Source: Bogoriella caseilytica (GTDB lineage: Bacteria; Actinomycetota; Actinomycetes; Actinomycetales; Actinomycetaceae). From it: 64,000 bases of DNA. This document shows positions 55,672-64,000 of this stretch, piece by piece (the first letter of the stretch is position 1; every line of letters begins with the position of its first letter). Below the pieces are notes generated by a model. It had not been told where the DNA came from. It ran no database searches and saw nothing but the letters and a program-made list of their open reading frames with translations. The DNA lies in the NCBI RefSeq assembly GCF_003752405.1, contig NZ_RKHK01000001.1, positions 2,418,001-2,482,000 of the forward strand. The letters are read 5' to 3'. A program made the position numbers and the translations under genes.

Positions 55672-58600
55672 TTGAATGGGATTCGTCGGACTGTGGCGCG
55701 TGTTGCTGGTGGGCGCCGCCCGTCCACCATGCTGGCCGCCTTCGTCACGGCCGTGTTGGTTGGGTCTCTGGCCATTGCTGCGCCGGCCCATGCGGTGACC
55801 GTCTACGAGCTCGAGGGTGAGTGGGAGCCCGCCACCCCGGAGGTTGTGCAGACTGGCGACTCGATCGCGGCGCAGTGGTGGGCCAACGTCAATGACGACG
55901 CCGAGGCGCCAGGTAACGAACCGGTGGACAACGTCACCATCACCGTCACCGCGGTCGGAGCGGTCTTCGAGGAGATTCCCCCGGTGTGTCTCACCGAGGG
56001 AGTGGACCCGGTGTCCTCCATCTCGGAGGACGGCTCGACACTGGTGTGCAACGGGGGAACGTTCAACGAGGGCACGGCACTGACTCTCGACACGCCCGCG
56101 CGGGTGACCGCCGTGGAGGGCGAACCGGTCTCGATGTCGGCCACGATCGCCGATCAGGAGGCGGAGCTGCCCGAGCTGGCGGTGGAGAACCCGTTCTTCA
56201 TGGACATCGCCTGGGAGCAGAACGCGAACCAGAGGGAGAGTGTGGACGGCCAGCGTGACTTCAAGTTCAACTGGTCGCTCTTCCACGGTGCGTTCAGTGC
56301 GGACGGCGAGGACGAGATCACCTACATCCTGACCGTGGAAAACACTGCTGGGGCCCCGATGTCGGTCGGACCGGAGGCCTGTTCTGCCTTCAGCGCGGGC
56401 GCCGCAACCGGACACCCGTGGTCCGGGGGGGACCACCCCGCCGAGCAGACGGCGCCGTTCGTTGGCTCCTGCGAACTGGACCACCTGGGGGGTGACCAGT
56501 TCGAGCTGACGCTCAGTGGCATCGACTACAGCCACGACCAGGTACCCACACTCGACTCCACGGGGAACTCGCTGCCGACCAACCGTGTGGTGGTGGCCTC
56601 CGGCGAAGTGCAGATCCGGGTGACGACCGATGAGTCAGCGGGTTCGATCACCGTCGTCTCGAGTGCGCCGACCTACACGTCGACCGGTGGGTCCGAGATC
56701 GACGACGATCCGGAGAACAACACCTCCGTGCAGAACTGGACCTCTGGCTTCCACTATGGTTCGTGGCGGCCGGCGTTCACCGAATCGGGCGCTGCGAACT
56801 GGGCAGATTCCTATCGCGTTTCCCCGGGAACGGTGGTGCAGTCCGCCGTGTCGGGTACCTACGCGAACGTCGACCAAACGGCAGATGTTGGGGGGTTGTG
56901 CGTCCTGCTGGACGCGCAGTACGTCACCTATGTGGATCACGAAGTAGTCGACATGCATGCTAATGACGCCGCCCTCGATTTCGAGGTCCAGTATTATGTG
57001 GGCTCGTCAATTTTCCTCGATCCGGAGAGCGGTTCCTACGACCCGAACCAGTCCGAGATCTGTGCTGGGTCAACGGACTGGGTCGACGAAGCACCAGCAG
57101 ATTTGTCGACCGTACTGGCCGTGCGCACCGGGTTCTCGGCTGTTGGTCTGGGCGGCAGGCCGGCGCTCCGGGTGATGCAGGAGATCAATTCTGACGTTCA
57201 ACCGGGCCAAGATATCTGGGCATGGAGCGCCTACCGCAGCCCTTTCGGTAGTGCGAATTGGGTCTACCTCAGTCGCTCCATGGAGCCAGGTGATGTCCCC
57301 GCTGTCGGAGTGCTGACTCCCGACTCGCGTTATCCCTACACCGGTCAGCACCGGGATGTTCTGCGCATCTCGACCGTGAATCCGGTGGTTGACAAATCTG
57401 TGTCGCCCTCGACGGTTGATCCGGGTGGTTCGACGACTTACACCGTGGACTACTCCGCAGAGGGGACCGGCGAGATCTCACCCACGGTCGACGGCTACGT
57501 CATCGAGGACACCCTGCCTGACGGGATGACCTACACACCGGGATCCTCGGTTCCCGGACCGGAGCCGGAGGTCGACGGCAACACATTGACCTGGACGATC
57601 GACGGGGTGCCGACGAACGAGACCCAGACGCTCTCCTATGAGGTGGACATCGCCGAAGACGTCGATCCTGGCGCACGACTGGTCAACAGCGTCCAGAGCA
57701 GCCTTGGCAGCCAATTCAGCGATACATCGACCGCATCGGTCACCGTCAACGTGGCGGGATCGACCTCCATCGTGAAGAGCTCGGACCAGACCTTCATCCC
57801 GAACGTCAGCGGAGACGGCGTGGGCGAAGGGTCGTGGACGGTGGACGTGGTCGCCGAAGACCCGATGCCGCAGGAGTTCACGGACACCATCGACATCCTC
57901 CCCTACAACGGGGACGGTCGCGGCACCTCCATGGCCGGCACGTACGAGCTCTCTGGCCCGGTGTCGGTGAGCATGGGCGCGACCGTCTACTACACAACCG
58001 CAGATCCGGCCGCGCTCTCGGACGATCCCGCGGACCCGATGAACGGCTCTGCCGGAGACACCGCCGGGAACACGGTGGGATGGACCACGGACTTCATCGC
58101 CGGCGCGACCGCCGTGCGTGTCATCACCGAAGAACTCGAGCCACGTGGCGCGTTCAGCTTCACGATCCCGGTCGTGACTGACGGCATGGACAGTGGAGAC
58201 ACGCTGGTGAACCGGGCCCAGGGCCGCGCGGAGAACACCCGCCTGGTCATGCGGACCTCGGCACCCACCGAGATCGCCACCTTCTACTCGGCGGATCTGA
58301 GGAAGTACGTTCAGGATGTTGACGGTGAATGGCGCGATGCCAATGACCCGCTGACGTATCCCGAGTTCCACATCGGAGACACCATCACTTACCGCATCGT
58401 GGTGGAGAACACCGGTCAGGGAACGCTGACCAACATTGAGGTGGAAGACGACCTGCAGCCGGAGCTCGGATCCTTCACGATTGATGTGCTGGAACCGGGG
58501 GAAAGCTACACGCACGAGTTCAGCTTTGTGTTGGAAGAGCCGATTGGTGAGGACGACGTCGTCAACACGGCGTGCGCCGAATCGGACATTCCCGAGGATT

Positions 58601-61600
58601 CGGTGGACGAGAACGGTGACCCGTTGCCTCCGGCGATTCCTTGCGACGAGGCCGGCTTCACCCCGGTGGGTGACACCACCCACGCGAAGGACCTGGTCTC
58701 GGCCAGCCCCATCGGTGGCGGCCAGTGGGAGGTGGTGTACGAGATCATCGTCGAGAGCGTTGAGACTCCCGCGGCGTACTACGCGCTGAGCGATGAGCTG
58801 CACTTCACCGACCAGGTGGACATCGTGTCCGCCGAGGTTTCCCAGTGGCCGGACGGCGTCATCCTGGCGGAACCGGCCTGGGACGGCCAGGGCAATCTCA
58901 CGATCACGGACTTCGCCGAGATCGAAGGCATCGACAACCCGGACTACGCCCCGCACGTGTACGAGGTGACCGTGATCGCCGACGTGCCCTTGCAGTTCGA
59001 GGGAGCCGGCGATGGCGCGGACGACCCGACGGTGTGTGGCGGTGAGGGTGACGCTACTGATCGCGCGTTCACCAACACTTCGGAGCTGACCAAGTCCACC
59101 GATGAGACCGAGGAGGACTGGGCGTGCGCCGAGATTCCCTCGATCGACATCGCGAAGTCCATCACCGACGGCCCCGTGCCGAACGGTGACGGCACGTGGA
59201 CGGTCACTTACGACGTCGTCGCCACCAACTCCGGTGGCGCCGCAGGTGACTACGACATCTCTGACCAGATGACCGCCGGCGGTGACCTCGAGGTCTTCGA
59301 CACCGCGATCACCGGTTCACCCGAGGGTGTCACTCCGAACGAGGACTGGACCGGCCTGGGCGCCGAGGGCGCACCGGAGAACGTCATCGCCACCGACGTG
59401 ACCCTGCCCAGCGGGGAGTCCCACACCTACCAGGTGGAGGTCCTCCTCGGCATGGCCGAGGGGATCGAGGGCCCGCCGAACGTCGACGAGTGCCCGGCTG
59501 AGCCGGGCGCCGACGGTGGCGGTCTGGCCAACACGGCTGAGATCGTGCACAACGACCTCACCGATGCCGACAACGAGTGCACGTCCGTGGCAGCCATCGT
59601 GATCGACAAGTCGATCGCCGGTGGGCCCGTGCCCAATGGAGACGGCACCTGGACCATCACCTACGAGCTCGCAGCCGAGAACATCGGCGGCGCGGCCGGG
59701 GACTACGACCTCTCCGACCGATTGCTCTACGGCGAGGGCATCGAGATTCTCGCTGGCTCGGTGTCCGCGGCGCCCGAGGGCGTCGAGGTCAATGAGGCGT
59801 GGACCGGGCTGGGCGAGGACGGGGCGGCCGAGAACATGGTCGCCGAGGATGTCCTCCTCGAGATGGGTGAGCTGCACACGTACCAGATCGAGGTCATGGT
59901 CCAGCTGGACATCGACACCATCGATCCCGCGGTGCTGGAGTGCCCCGAGCCGGGCTCCGGTGAAAGTGGCGGCTTGGCGAACTCGGCCGAGCTCGACCAC
60001 AACGGGATCGTGGACGAGGACGAAGTCTGTGCCTCGCTCCCGCTCATCGACATCGCCAAGACCATCGCCGAGGGCCCGGTGCCCAACGGTGACGGCACCT
60101 GGACCATCCTCTACGAGCTCGTGGCCACCAACACCGGTGGCGCCGAGGGCGACTACGACCTCGCCGATCAGCTGATGTACGGCGAGGGAGTCGTCGTGGA
60201 GTCGGCTGCGGTGAGTGGCCCTGAGGGCGTGGAACTCGAGGAGGGCTGGACGGGCCTCGGAACGGAGGGCAGCGCCGAGAACGTCATCGCCGCTGACGTC
60301 ACGCTCGAGGCGGGCGCCGAGCATGTCTACGGGGTGGAGGTGACTGTCTCGCTCGATCTGGAGACCGTGACCCCTGACGCCCTGGACTGCCCGGAACCCG
60401 GTTCCGGCGAGTCTGGCGGATTGGCGAACTCGACCGAGCTGACGCACAACGGCGAGAATCGCGATGACGACGTCTGCGCGCCCCTGCCACTGATCGACAT
60501 TGTGAAGTCCCTTGCCGGGCCGACGATGCCGGTCGAGGATGAGGACGGCGTCTACGACGTCTCCTATGAGCTCCTGGTCACCAACCACGGGGCCGGGGCC
60601 GGTGAGTACGACTTGACCGACACGCTGGCGGCCGGAGAGGGCATCGAGATCATCGGGGTCCAGGACGTCAGTACGGACGCCCCGGGTGCCGAGCTCAACG
60701 ACGGCTTCGACGGTGTCGACGACGTCGTGATCGTCACCGGACAGGCGATCGCCGGTGCCGAGGAGGAGCCGGTCGTGCACCTGTACGAGGTCACGGTGCG
60801 CTATGCCGCCGACCTGTTCGGTGTCGAGGTGCCCACCGATGAGGTCTGCGCCACCGCCGATGGCGGCCCGGTCCCGGGTGCGCTGGACAACCAGGCGGCT
60901 GTGGACTGGAACGGCATCGTGGATGAGGATGAGGAGTGCATCCGGGCGGGTAAGCCCACGATCGACAAGGAGCTCGTCTCGGCGAACCCCATCGGGGCGG
61001 GACAGTGGGAGGTCGTGTACGACATCACCGTCGGAAACGTCGGAGGTGAAGCGACCACCTACCACCTCGACGACACGCTGCTCTATGCGGCTGACGTTAC
61101 GGTGCAGGAGGTGGGAGTGACCGGGCCCGAAGGCGTGCTGATCAACGAGGCCTTCGACGGCATCGAGATCACCCGCATCGCCAGCGATGTCGCTCTCGCC
61201 GGTCTGGACGATGAGGGGTATGCCCCGCACGTCTACACCGTGTCCGTGATCGCTGATGTTCCCTTGCAGGTCGGGCCGGGCGACGAGGACGGGACCGGTT
61301 CGCCGGCCTGCACCGAGCCGGGCGGTGCGAACATGCTCGAGCAGGGCCTGAACAACGCCGCAACGTTGACCGATGAGAACGGCAACGAGACGGTCGACAC
61401 CGACTGTGCGCCGCTGCCGTCGATCGCGATCGACAAGCAGCTCACCACGGACCCGGTGGAGTCCGAGGGCGAATGGACGATCACCTACGAGATCACCGCG
61501 ACCAACAGCGGTGCCACCGAAGGGATCTACACCCTCACCGATCAGCTCCGCTTCGGCGACGGCCTCGAGGTCGTCTCGGCCGCTGTGATCTCCACACCCG

Positions 61601-62010
61601 CAGGCGTGGCGGCTTCCGAGATGTGGACGGGGCAGGGCGGTGCCGGTAGCCAGGCAAACCTGGTGGCCGCCGACGTCGCCCTGGAGGCGGCAGAGGTGCA
61701 CACCTACCAGGTGCAGGTCGTGGCCACCCTGGACGCGGCGCAGGCCAGTGAGAACACGTTCAGTTGCTCCGCAGGTGAGGAGGACGGCCCGGCAGGGTTC
61801 CGCAACGTCGCTTCCATCGGCCATAACGATGTCACCGCCGATGACAGTGCCTGTGGGACTCCTGATGAGCCCCCGACTCCGGACAAGCCCGGCATGCCGG
61901 TCACCGGTGCCACCGTGGGCTCGCTCGCTGGAGTGGCCGCAGTCCTGCTGCTGCTCGGCACGGCCATCAGCCTGGATGTGCGGCGACGCCGCACCCAGAT
62001 GAGCAGCTGA
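55672..62010 (+). CDS. Giant repeat-bearing cell-wall surface protein with sortase-like tail
   Basis: About 2112 residues. TTG 55672 is chosen because GGAG lies 4 nt upstream and yields an Arg-rich signal peptide ending APAHA; in-frame GTG 55588 and TTG 55567 would lengthen it. A non-repetitive part of about 550 residues is followed by DUF11-like domains (VVDKSVSPSTVDPGGSTTYT; FHIGDTITYRIVVENTGQGT), then seven tandem units of about 150 residues (1002-2063), each with a Lys-bearing first strand (IDIAKTI), YDLxDxL and a Cys-containing end. MPVTG (2075-2079), a hydrophobic helix and RRRRTQMSS close it, resembling an LPxTG signal. No adhesin ligand or enzyme motif is visible. Likely a wall-anchored stalk or adhesin. 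Confidence 0.8.
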   Translation: MNGIRRTVARVAGGRRPSTMLAAFVTAVLVGSLAIAAPAHAVTVYELEGEWEPATPEVVQTGDSIAAQWWANVNDDAEAPGNEPVDNVTITVTAVGAVFEEIPPVCLTEGVDPVSSISEDGSTLVCNGGTFNEGTALTLDTPARVTAVEGEPVSMSATIADQEAELPELAVENPFFMDIAWEQNANQRESVDGQRDFKFNWSLFHGAFSADGEDEITYILTVENTAGAPMSVGPEACSAFSAGAATGHPWSGGDHPAEQTAPFVGSCELDHLGGDQFELTLSGIDYSHDQVPTLDSTGNSLPTNRVVVASGEVQIRVTTDESAGSITVVSSAPTYTSTGGSEIDDDPENNTSVQNWTSGFHYGSWRPAFTESGAANWADSYRVSPGTVVQSAVSGTYANVDQTADVGGLCVLLDAQYVTYVDHEVVDMHANDAALDFEVQYYVGSSIFLDPESGSYDPNQSEICAGSTDWVDEAPADLSTVLAVRTGFSAVGLGGRPALRVMQEINSDVQPGQDIWAWSAYRSPFGSANWVYLSRSMEPGDVPAVGVLTPDSRYPYTGQHRDVLRISTVNPVVDKSVSPSTVDPGGSTTYTVDYSAEGTGEISPTVDGYVIEDTLPDGMTYTPGSSVPGPEPEVDGNTLTWTIDGVPTNETQTLSYEVDIAEDVDPGARLVNSVQSSLGSQFSDTSTASVTVNVAGSTSIVKSSDQTFIPNVSGDGVGEGSWTVDVVAEDPMPQEFTDTIDILPYNGDGRGTSMAGTYELSGPVSVSMGATVYYTTADPAALSDDPADPMNGSAGDTAGNTVGWTTDFIAGATAVRVITEELEPRGAFSFTIPVVTDGMDSGDTLVNRAQGRAENTRLVMRTSAPTEIATFYSADLRKYVQDVDGEWRDANDPLTYPEFHIGDTITYRIVVENTGQGTLTNIEVEDDLQPELGSFTIDVLEPGESYTHEFSFVLEEPIGEDDVVNTACAESDIPEDSVDENGDPLPPAIPCDEAGFTPVGDTTHAKDLVSASPIGGGQWEVVYEIIVESVETPAAYYALSDELHFTDQVDIVSAEVSQWPDGVILAEPAWDGQGNLTITDFAEIEGIDNPDYAPHVYEVTVIADVPLQFEGAGDGADDPTVCGGEGDATDRAFTNTSELTKSTDETEEDWACAEIPSIDIAKSITDGPVPNGDGTWTVTYDVVATNSGGAAGDYDISDQMTAGGDLEVFDTAITGSPEGVTPNEDWTGLGAEGAPENVIATDVTLPSGESHTYQVEVLLGMAEGIEGPPNVDECPAEPGADGGGLANTAEIVHNDLTDADNECTSVAAIVIDKSIAGGPVPNGDGTWTITYELAAENIGGAAGDYDLSDRLLYGEGIEILAGSVSAAPEGVEVNEAWTGLGEDGAAENMVAEDVLLEMGELHTYQIEVMVQLDIDTIDPAVLECPEPGSGESGGLANSAELDHNGIVDEDEVCASLPLIDIAKTIAEGPVPNGDGTWTILYELVATNTGGAEGDYDLADQLMYGEGVVVESAAVSGPEGVELEEGWTGLGTEGSAENVIAADVTLEAGAEHVYGVEVTVSLDLETVTPDALDCPEPGSGESGGLANSTELTHNGENRDDDVCAPLPLIDIVKSLAGPTMPVEDEDGVYDVSYELLVTNHGAGAGEYDLTDTLAAGEGIEIIGVQDVSTDAPGAELNDGFDGVDDVVIVTGQAIAGAEEEPVVHLYEVTVRYAADLFGVEVPTDEVCATADGGPVPGALDNQAAVDWNGIVDEDEECIRAGKPTIDKELVSANPIGAGQWEVVYDITVGNVGGEATTYHLDDTLLYAADVTVQEVGVTGPEGVLINEAFDGIEITRIASDVALAGLDDEGYAPHVYTVSVIADVPLQVGPGDEDGTGSPACTEPGGANMLEQGLNNAATLTDENGNETVDTDCAPLPSIAIDKQLTTDPVESEGEWTITYEITATNSGATEGIYTLTDQLRFGDGLEVVSAAVISTPAGVAASEMWTGQGGAGSQANLVAADVALEAAEVHTYQVQVVATLDAAQASENTFSCSAGEEDGPAGFRNVASIGHNDVTADDSACGTPDEPPTPDKPGMPVTGATVGSLAGVAAVLLLLGTAISLDVRRRRTQMSS
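58675..61860 (+). repeat. Seven tandem domain repeats within the surface-protein gene
   Basis: Units of about 450-470 bp start near 58675, 59137, 59590, 60038, 60487, 60949 and 61416. Units 2, 3 and 4 are most alike, sharing GPVPNGDGTWT and GGAxGDYD; units 1 and 6 share ANPIGxGQWEVVYxI-type openings. The mosaic pattern suggests duplication of single and paired units. Confidence 0.85.
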
Positions 62011-62033
62011 TCGGCTAGCTCGACCACCACCGG

Positions 62034-62068
62034 AACGCCGGGTCCAGCCACAGGCTGGGCCCGGCGTT
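62034..62068 (+). terminator. Terminator after the surface-protein gene
   Basis: AACGCCGGGTCCAGCC pairs with GGCTGGGCCCGGCGTT (16 bp, one G-T wobble) around a 3-base loop, 24 bp after the stop codon. Confidence 0.85.
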
Positions 62069-62100
62069 CTGTTGTGGCCGCGCCCTGGCAGAGTGGACCC

Positions 62101-63372
62101 ATGACCGACAGTGAGCTCGCGGAGTCGAGGACGCCACGGGAGCCGTCCTCCGGGCGCCGCGGCACGAACCTGCCGCGGATGGGGGACTACAACTCGCTCG
62201 TGGTGCTCGACCGGATCCGCCGGTCACGGGCCGGGATCTCCCGGGTGGAGATCGCCGCTGCGACGGGTCTGTCGGTGCAGACGATCTCCAACCTCGTGGC
62301 CCGACTGCTGGAGGAGGGCATGATCGGCGAGGGTGCGCGCGCCGGAGTCGGGCGCGGGAAGCCGCGCACCCTGCTGCACGCCCGGGCCGACGCGGCGCAC
62401 GCCATCGGCCTGCACGTCGATCCGCTCACCATCACCTTCGTGCTGCTCGACCTCACCGGCGCCGTGGTGCATCGCGTGCTGGAGCGCACACCCGAGCGCC
62501 TGGAGGACGCGATCGCGCTCATGGCCGAGCGGGTGGTCGAGCTGAGCGTACGCGTGCCGGCGGCCACGCTGCGCGGCCTCGGCGTCGCCGCACCGGGCCC
62601 GATCGACGCCGTCGAGGGGCGTGTGGTGCACCCGCCGCTGCTCTCCGACTGGGGGGACGTGCCTCTACGCTCGCGACTGGCCACCCTGACCGGGCTGCCG
62701 ACGATCCTGGACAAGGACGTCACCGCGGCGATGGCCGCCGAACTCTGGCAACGCCACCACGATCTGGGCGGCACCACTCTGTTCAGCTACCTCGGATACG
62801 GCGTCGGCTTCGCCTTCGCGCGTGAGGGCGAGTTGCTGCCGGGCAGCTCGCGCAACGCCGGCGAGAGTGGTCACCTCATCGTCGACCCGGACGGGCCCGA
62901 GTGCTTCTGCGGGCGGCGCGGATGCCTGGGGGTGAGTTCCTCGCTGGAGCACCTGATCTCCCGTGGCGTGGCACTCGGCGTCCTCGAACCCTTCGACGGC
63001 GAGCCCGAGCCGTGGCAGGAGGACGTGGCGATGAGCCGGCTGGCCGAGAAGGCCGAGGCCGGGGACTCCGCCGCGCTGGAGATCCTGCGCACTGCCGGCC
63101 GTCAGATCGCCCATGGCATCGTGCTCGTGGCAGACCTGCTCGACGCCGACCGCGTGGTGTTCGGCGGACTCAACTGGGAGCGACTCGCGCCCTACATCAC
63201 CGCGGCGGTCACCGCGGAGTTCGCGGCCAGCGGCACGATGCGCGAACTCCACGAGGTCGCGGTGGAGGGCTCGGAACTTGGCCCGTGGGTGGGGGCCGTG
63301 GGGGCGGCCAGCCTGGTGCTGGACGAGGCATTCACCCCGAAGCCCTCGGCGCTCGTGGCCCAGCTCGGCTGA
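62101..63372 (+). CDS. ROK-family transcriptional regulator
   Basis: A 423-residue repressor. The N-terminal winged helix is RAGISRVEIAAATGLSVQTI (about 43-62), followed by a sugar-kinase-like domain. The zinc-type ROK motif appears as CFCGRRGCLG (about 270-279), preceded by GESGHLIVDPDGPE. LGVAAPGPIDAVEGRV belongs to the nucleotide-sugar core. ATG 62101 is used; earlier in-frame codons overlap the terminator. It sits directly before a sugar-binding lipoprotein gene, which it probably regulates. Confidence 0.92.
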   Translation: MTDSELAESRTPREPSSGRRGTNLPRMGDYNSLVVLDRIRRSRAGISRVEIAAATGLSVQTISNLVARLLEEGMIGEGARAGVGRGKPRTLLHARADAAHAIGLHVDPLTITFVLLDLTGAVVHRVLERTPERLEDAIALMAERVVELSVRVPAATLRGLGVAAPGPIDAVEGRVVHPPLLSDWGDVPLRSRLATLTGLPTILDKDVTAAMAAELWQRHHDLGGTTLFSYLGYGVGFAFAREGELLPGSSRNAGESGHLIVDPDGPECFCGRRGCLGVSSSLEHLISRGVALGVLEPFDGEPEPWQEDVAMSRLAEKAEAGDSAALEILRTAGRQIAHGIVLVADLLDADRVVFGGLNWERLAPYITAAVTAEFAASGTMRELHEVAVEGSELGPWVGAVGAASLVLDEAFTPKPSALVAQLG

Positions 63373-63442
63373 CGCCGCAGAGCGCTCGGCGCGCCCGCGC
63401 GGGGCCTCGCGTCACAATCGGATCACGGATCGGGCCAGCGAC

Positions 63443-63472
63443 TTGACTGAATAAGTCTATTCGGTGGATATT
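63443..63472 (+). promoter_or_regulatory. Promoter with an inverted repeat between -35 and -10
   Basis: TTGACT (63443-63448) is followed 18 bp later by GATATT (63467-63472). Between them GAATA-AGTC-TATTC (63449-63462) is a perfect inverted repeat. This is the AT-richest patch near the gene. The repeat is a good candidate operator for the neighbouring ROK regulator; the link is inferred. Confidence 0.6.
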
Positions 63473-63521
63473 TTCTCCCAGAGCCACACGGCGTGGCCCA
63501 CTCATGACGCAAAGGAGCATC

Positions 63522-64000
63522 ATGCGCACGAGACTGACTCTGATCGCCTCGACCTCGGCCTGTGCCATCGTCCTCGCCGCATGCTCTGGCGGCGAGAACG
63601 GCGGTAGTGACGACGGCGCCAACGAGGGCGGTGGCGAGAGCACGATCACCGTCGCCTACCAGAGGACCGATGCGTTCTTCCAGCTCGATGACCTGCTGCA
63701 GAAGTGCAAGGACGAGTTCGAGAGCGCGAACGAGGGCGTCACGGTGGAGCTGGAGCCGATCGCCGCGCAGGAGACCGAGTACTTCACCGCGCTCGCGCTC
63801 ATGCACGGCTCACCGGACACCGCCCCGGACGTGATCTACGAAGACACCTTCATGGTCCGCTCCAACGCGGCGGCCGGCTACCTCGCCCCGATGGACGACT
63901 ACCTCGCCGAGTGGGAGGACTGGGACCAGTTCTCCGAGGCCGCCAAGCAGGCAGGTCTGGGCGATGACGGCATGACCTACGGCATCTCCATGGGCACCGA
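63522..64000 (+). CDS. ABC sugar-binding lipoprotein, N-terminal part (3' truncated)
   Basis: The gene runs off the window after 159 codons. The signal peptide ends in lipobox LAAC (Cys21), followed by a Gly/Asp/Glu-rich linker and the start of a family 1 solute-binding domain (STITVAYQRTDAFFQLDDLL). AAAGGAG precedes the ATG. Probably the first gene of a second sugar ABC operon controlled by the ROK protein; permeases should follow beyond the window. Confidence 0.9.
   Translation, partial: MRTRLTLIASTSACAIVLAACSGGENGGSDDGANEGGGESTITVAYQRTDAFFQLDDLLQKCKDEFESANEGVTVELEPIAAQETEYFTALALMHGSPDTAPDVIYEDTFMVRSNAAAGYLAPMDDYLAEWEDWDQFSEAAKQAGLGDDGMTYGISMGT

Noticed and set aside
59317-61824. 835-codon open frame on the minus strand opposite the surface-protein repeats
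   Set aside because: It mirrors the tandem repeats of the plus-strand gene, has no domain pattern of its own, and results from high GC at third positions.

Overview
This is GC-rich, densely coding chromosomal DNA from an actinobacterium. The lineage call rests on NucS, the small families DUF3039, DUF2017, DUF3054 and DUF4916, a GAF-ANTAR protein, a C-terminally short ATP synthase epsilon subunit, GTG/TTG starts, and several genes whose start codon lies 6-8 nt after a TANNNT box (probably leaderless). Gene content suggests Micrococcales; I cannot name the genus. There is no CRISPR array, transposase, integrase or rRNA. Two tRNA genes are present, Leu(UAG) and Lys(CUU).

Layout. 1-8750: the end of a WecA-like glycosyl-phosphotransferase, then atpI-like, atpBEFHAGDC and nucS. 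8947-15493: a membrane-anchored alpha/alpha-barrel-like protein of unknown role, threonine aldolase, HU, nagB, a DUF3039-helicase pair and a 53-aa membrane protein. 15774-25555: pncB, clpS, DUF2017, an MBL-fold protein, ppc, an AbiEi/DUF559 protein bracketed by two 63-bp hairpin repeats, an SRPBCC-ArsR pair, rph and rdgB. From memory, the order wecA-atp-nucS...pncB-clpS-DUF2017...MBL...rph-rdgB follows Mycobacterium tuberculosis Rv1302-Rv1341, with murI and the cysteine genes replaced here by ppc and the cassette.

25556-34080: a repeat-rich intergenic stretch, then a carbohydrate locus: LacI regulator with a palindromic site upstream, FAD oxidoreductase, ABC binding lipoprotein, two permeases, and a sortase-anchored GH43-like surface protein. 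There is no ABC ATPase, so a shared one encoded elsewhere (MsiK type) is presumed. 34148-46568: housekeeping genes (DUF3054, DUF4916, TrmH-type methyltransferase, alkyltransferase-like protein, Bcp peroxiredoxin, GAF-ANTAR regulator, pdxST, sugar porter, homocysteine methyltransferase with a structured leader, GNAT, TrhO, glutaminase-STAS) and both tRNAs.

46673-64000: ATP-grasp protein, inositol monophosphatase, cation/Ca antiporter, EamA and DHA2 exporters, an ABC-2 type exporter pair, a second 53-aa membrane protein, a membrane protein, an approximately 2112-aa repeat-bearing surface protein with a sortase-like tail, then a ROK regulator and the start of a second sugar-binding lipoprotein, with an inverted repeat inside the intervening promoter.

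The most unusual feature is the AbiEi/DUF559 nuclease-like gene framed by two near-identical hairpins. They show a compensatory base-pair change, and the second hairpin repeat supplies the gene's stop codon.
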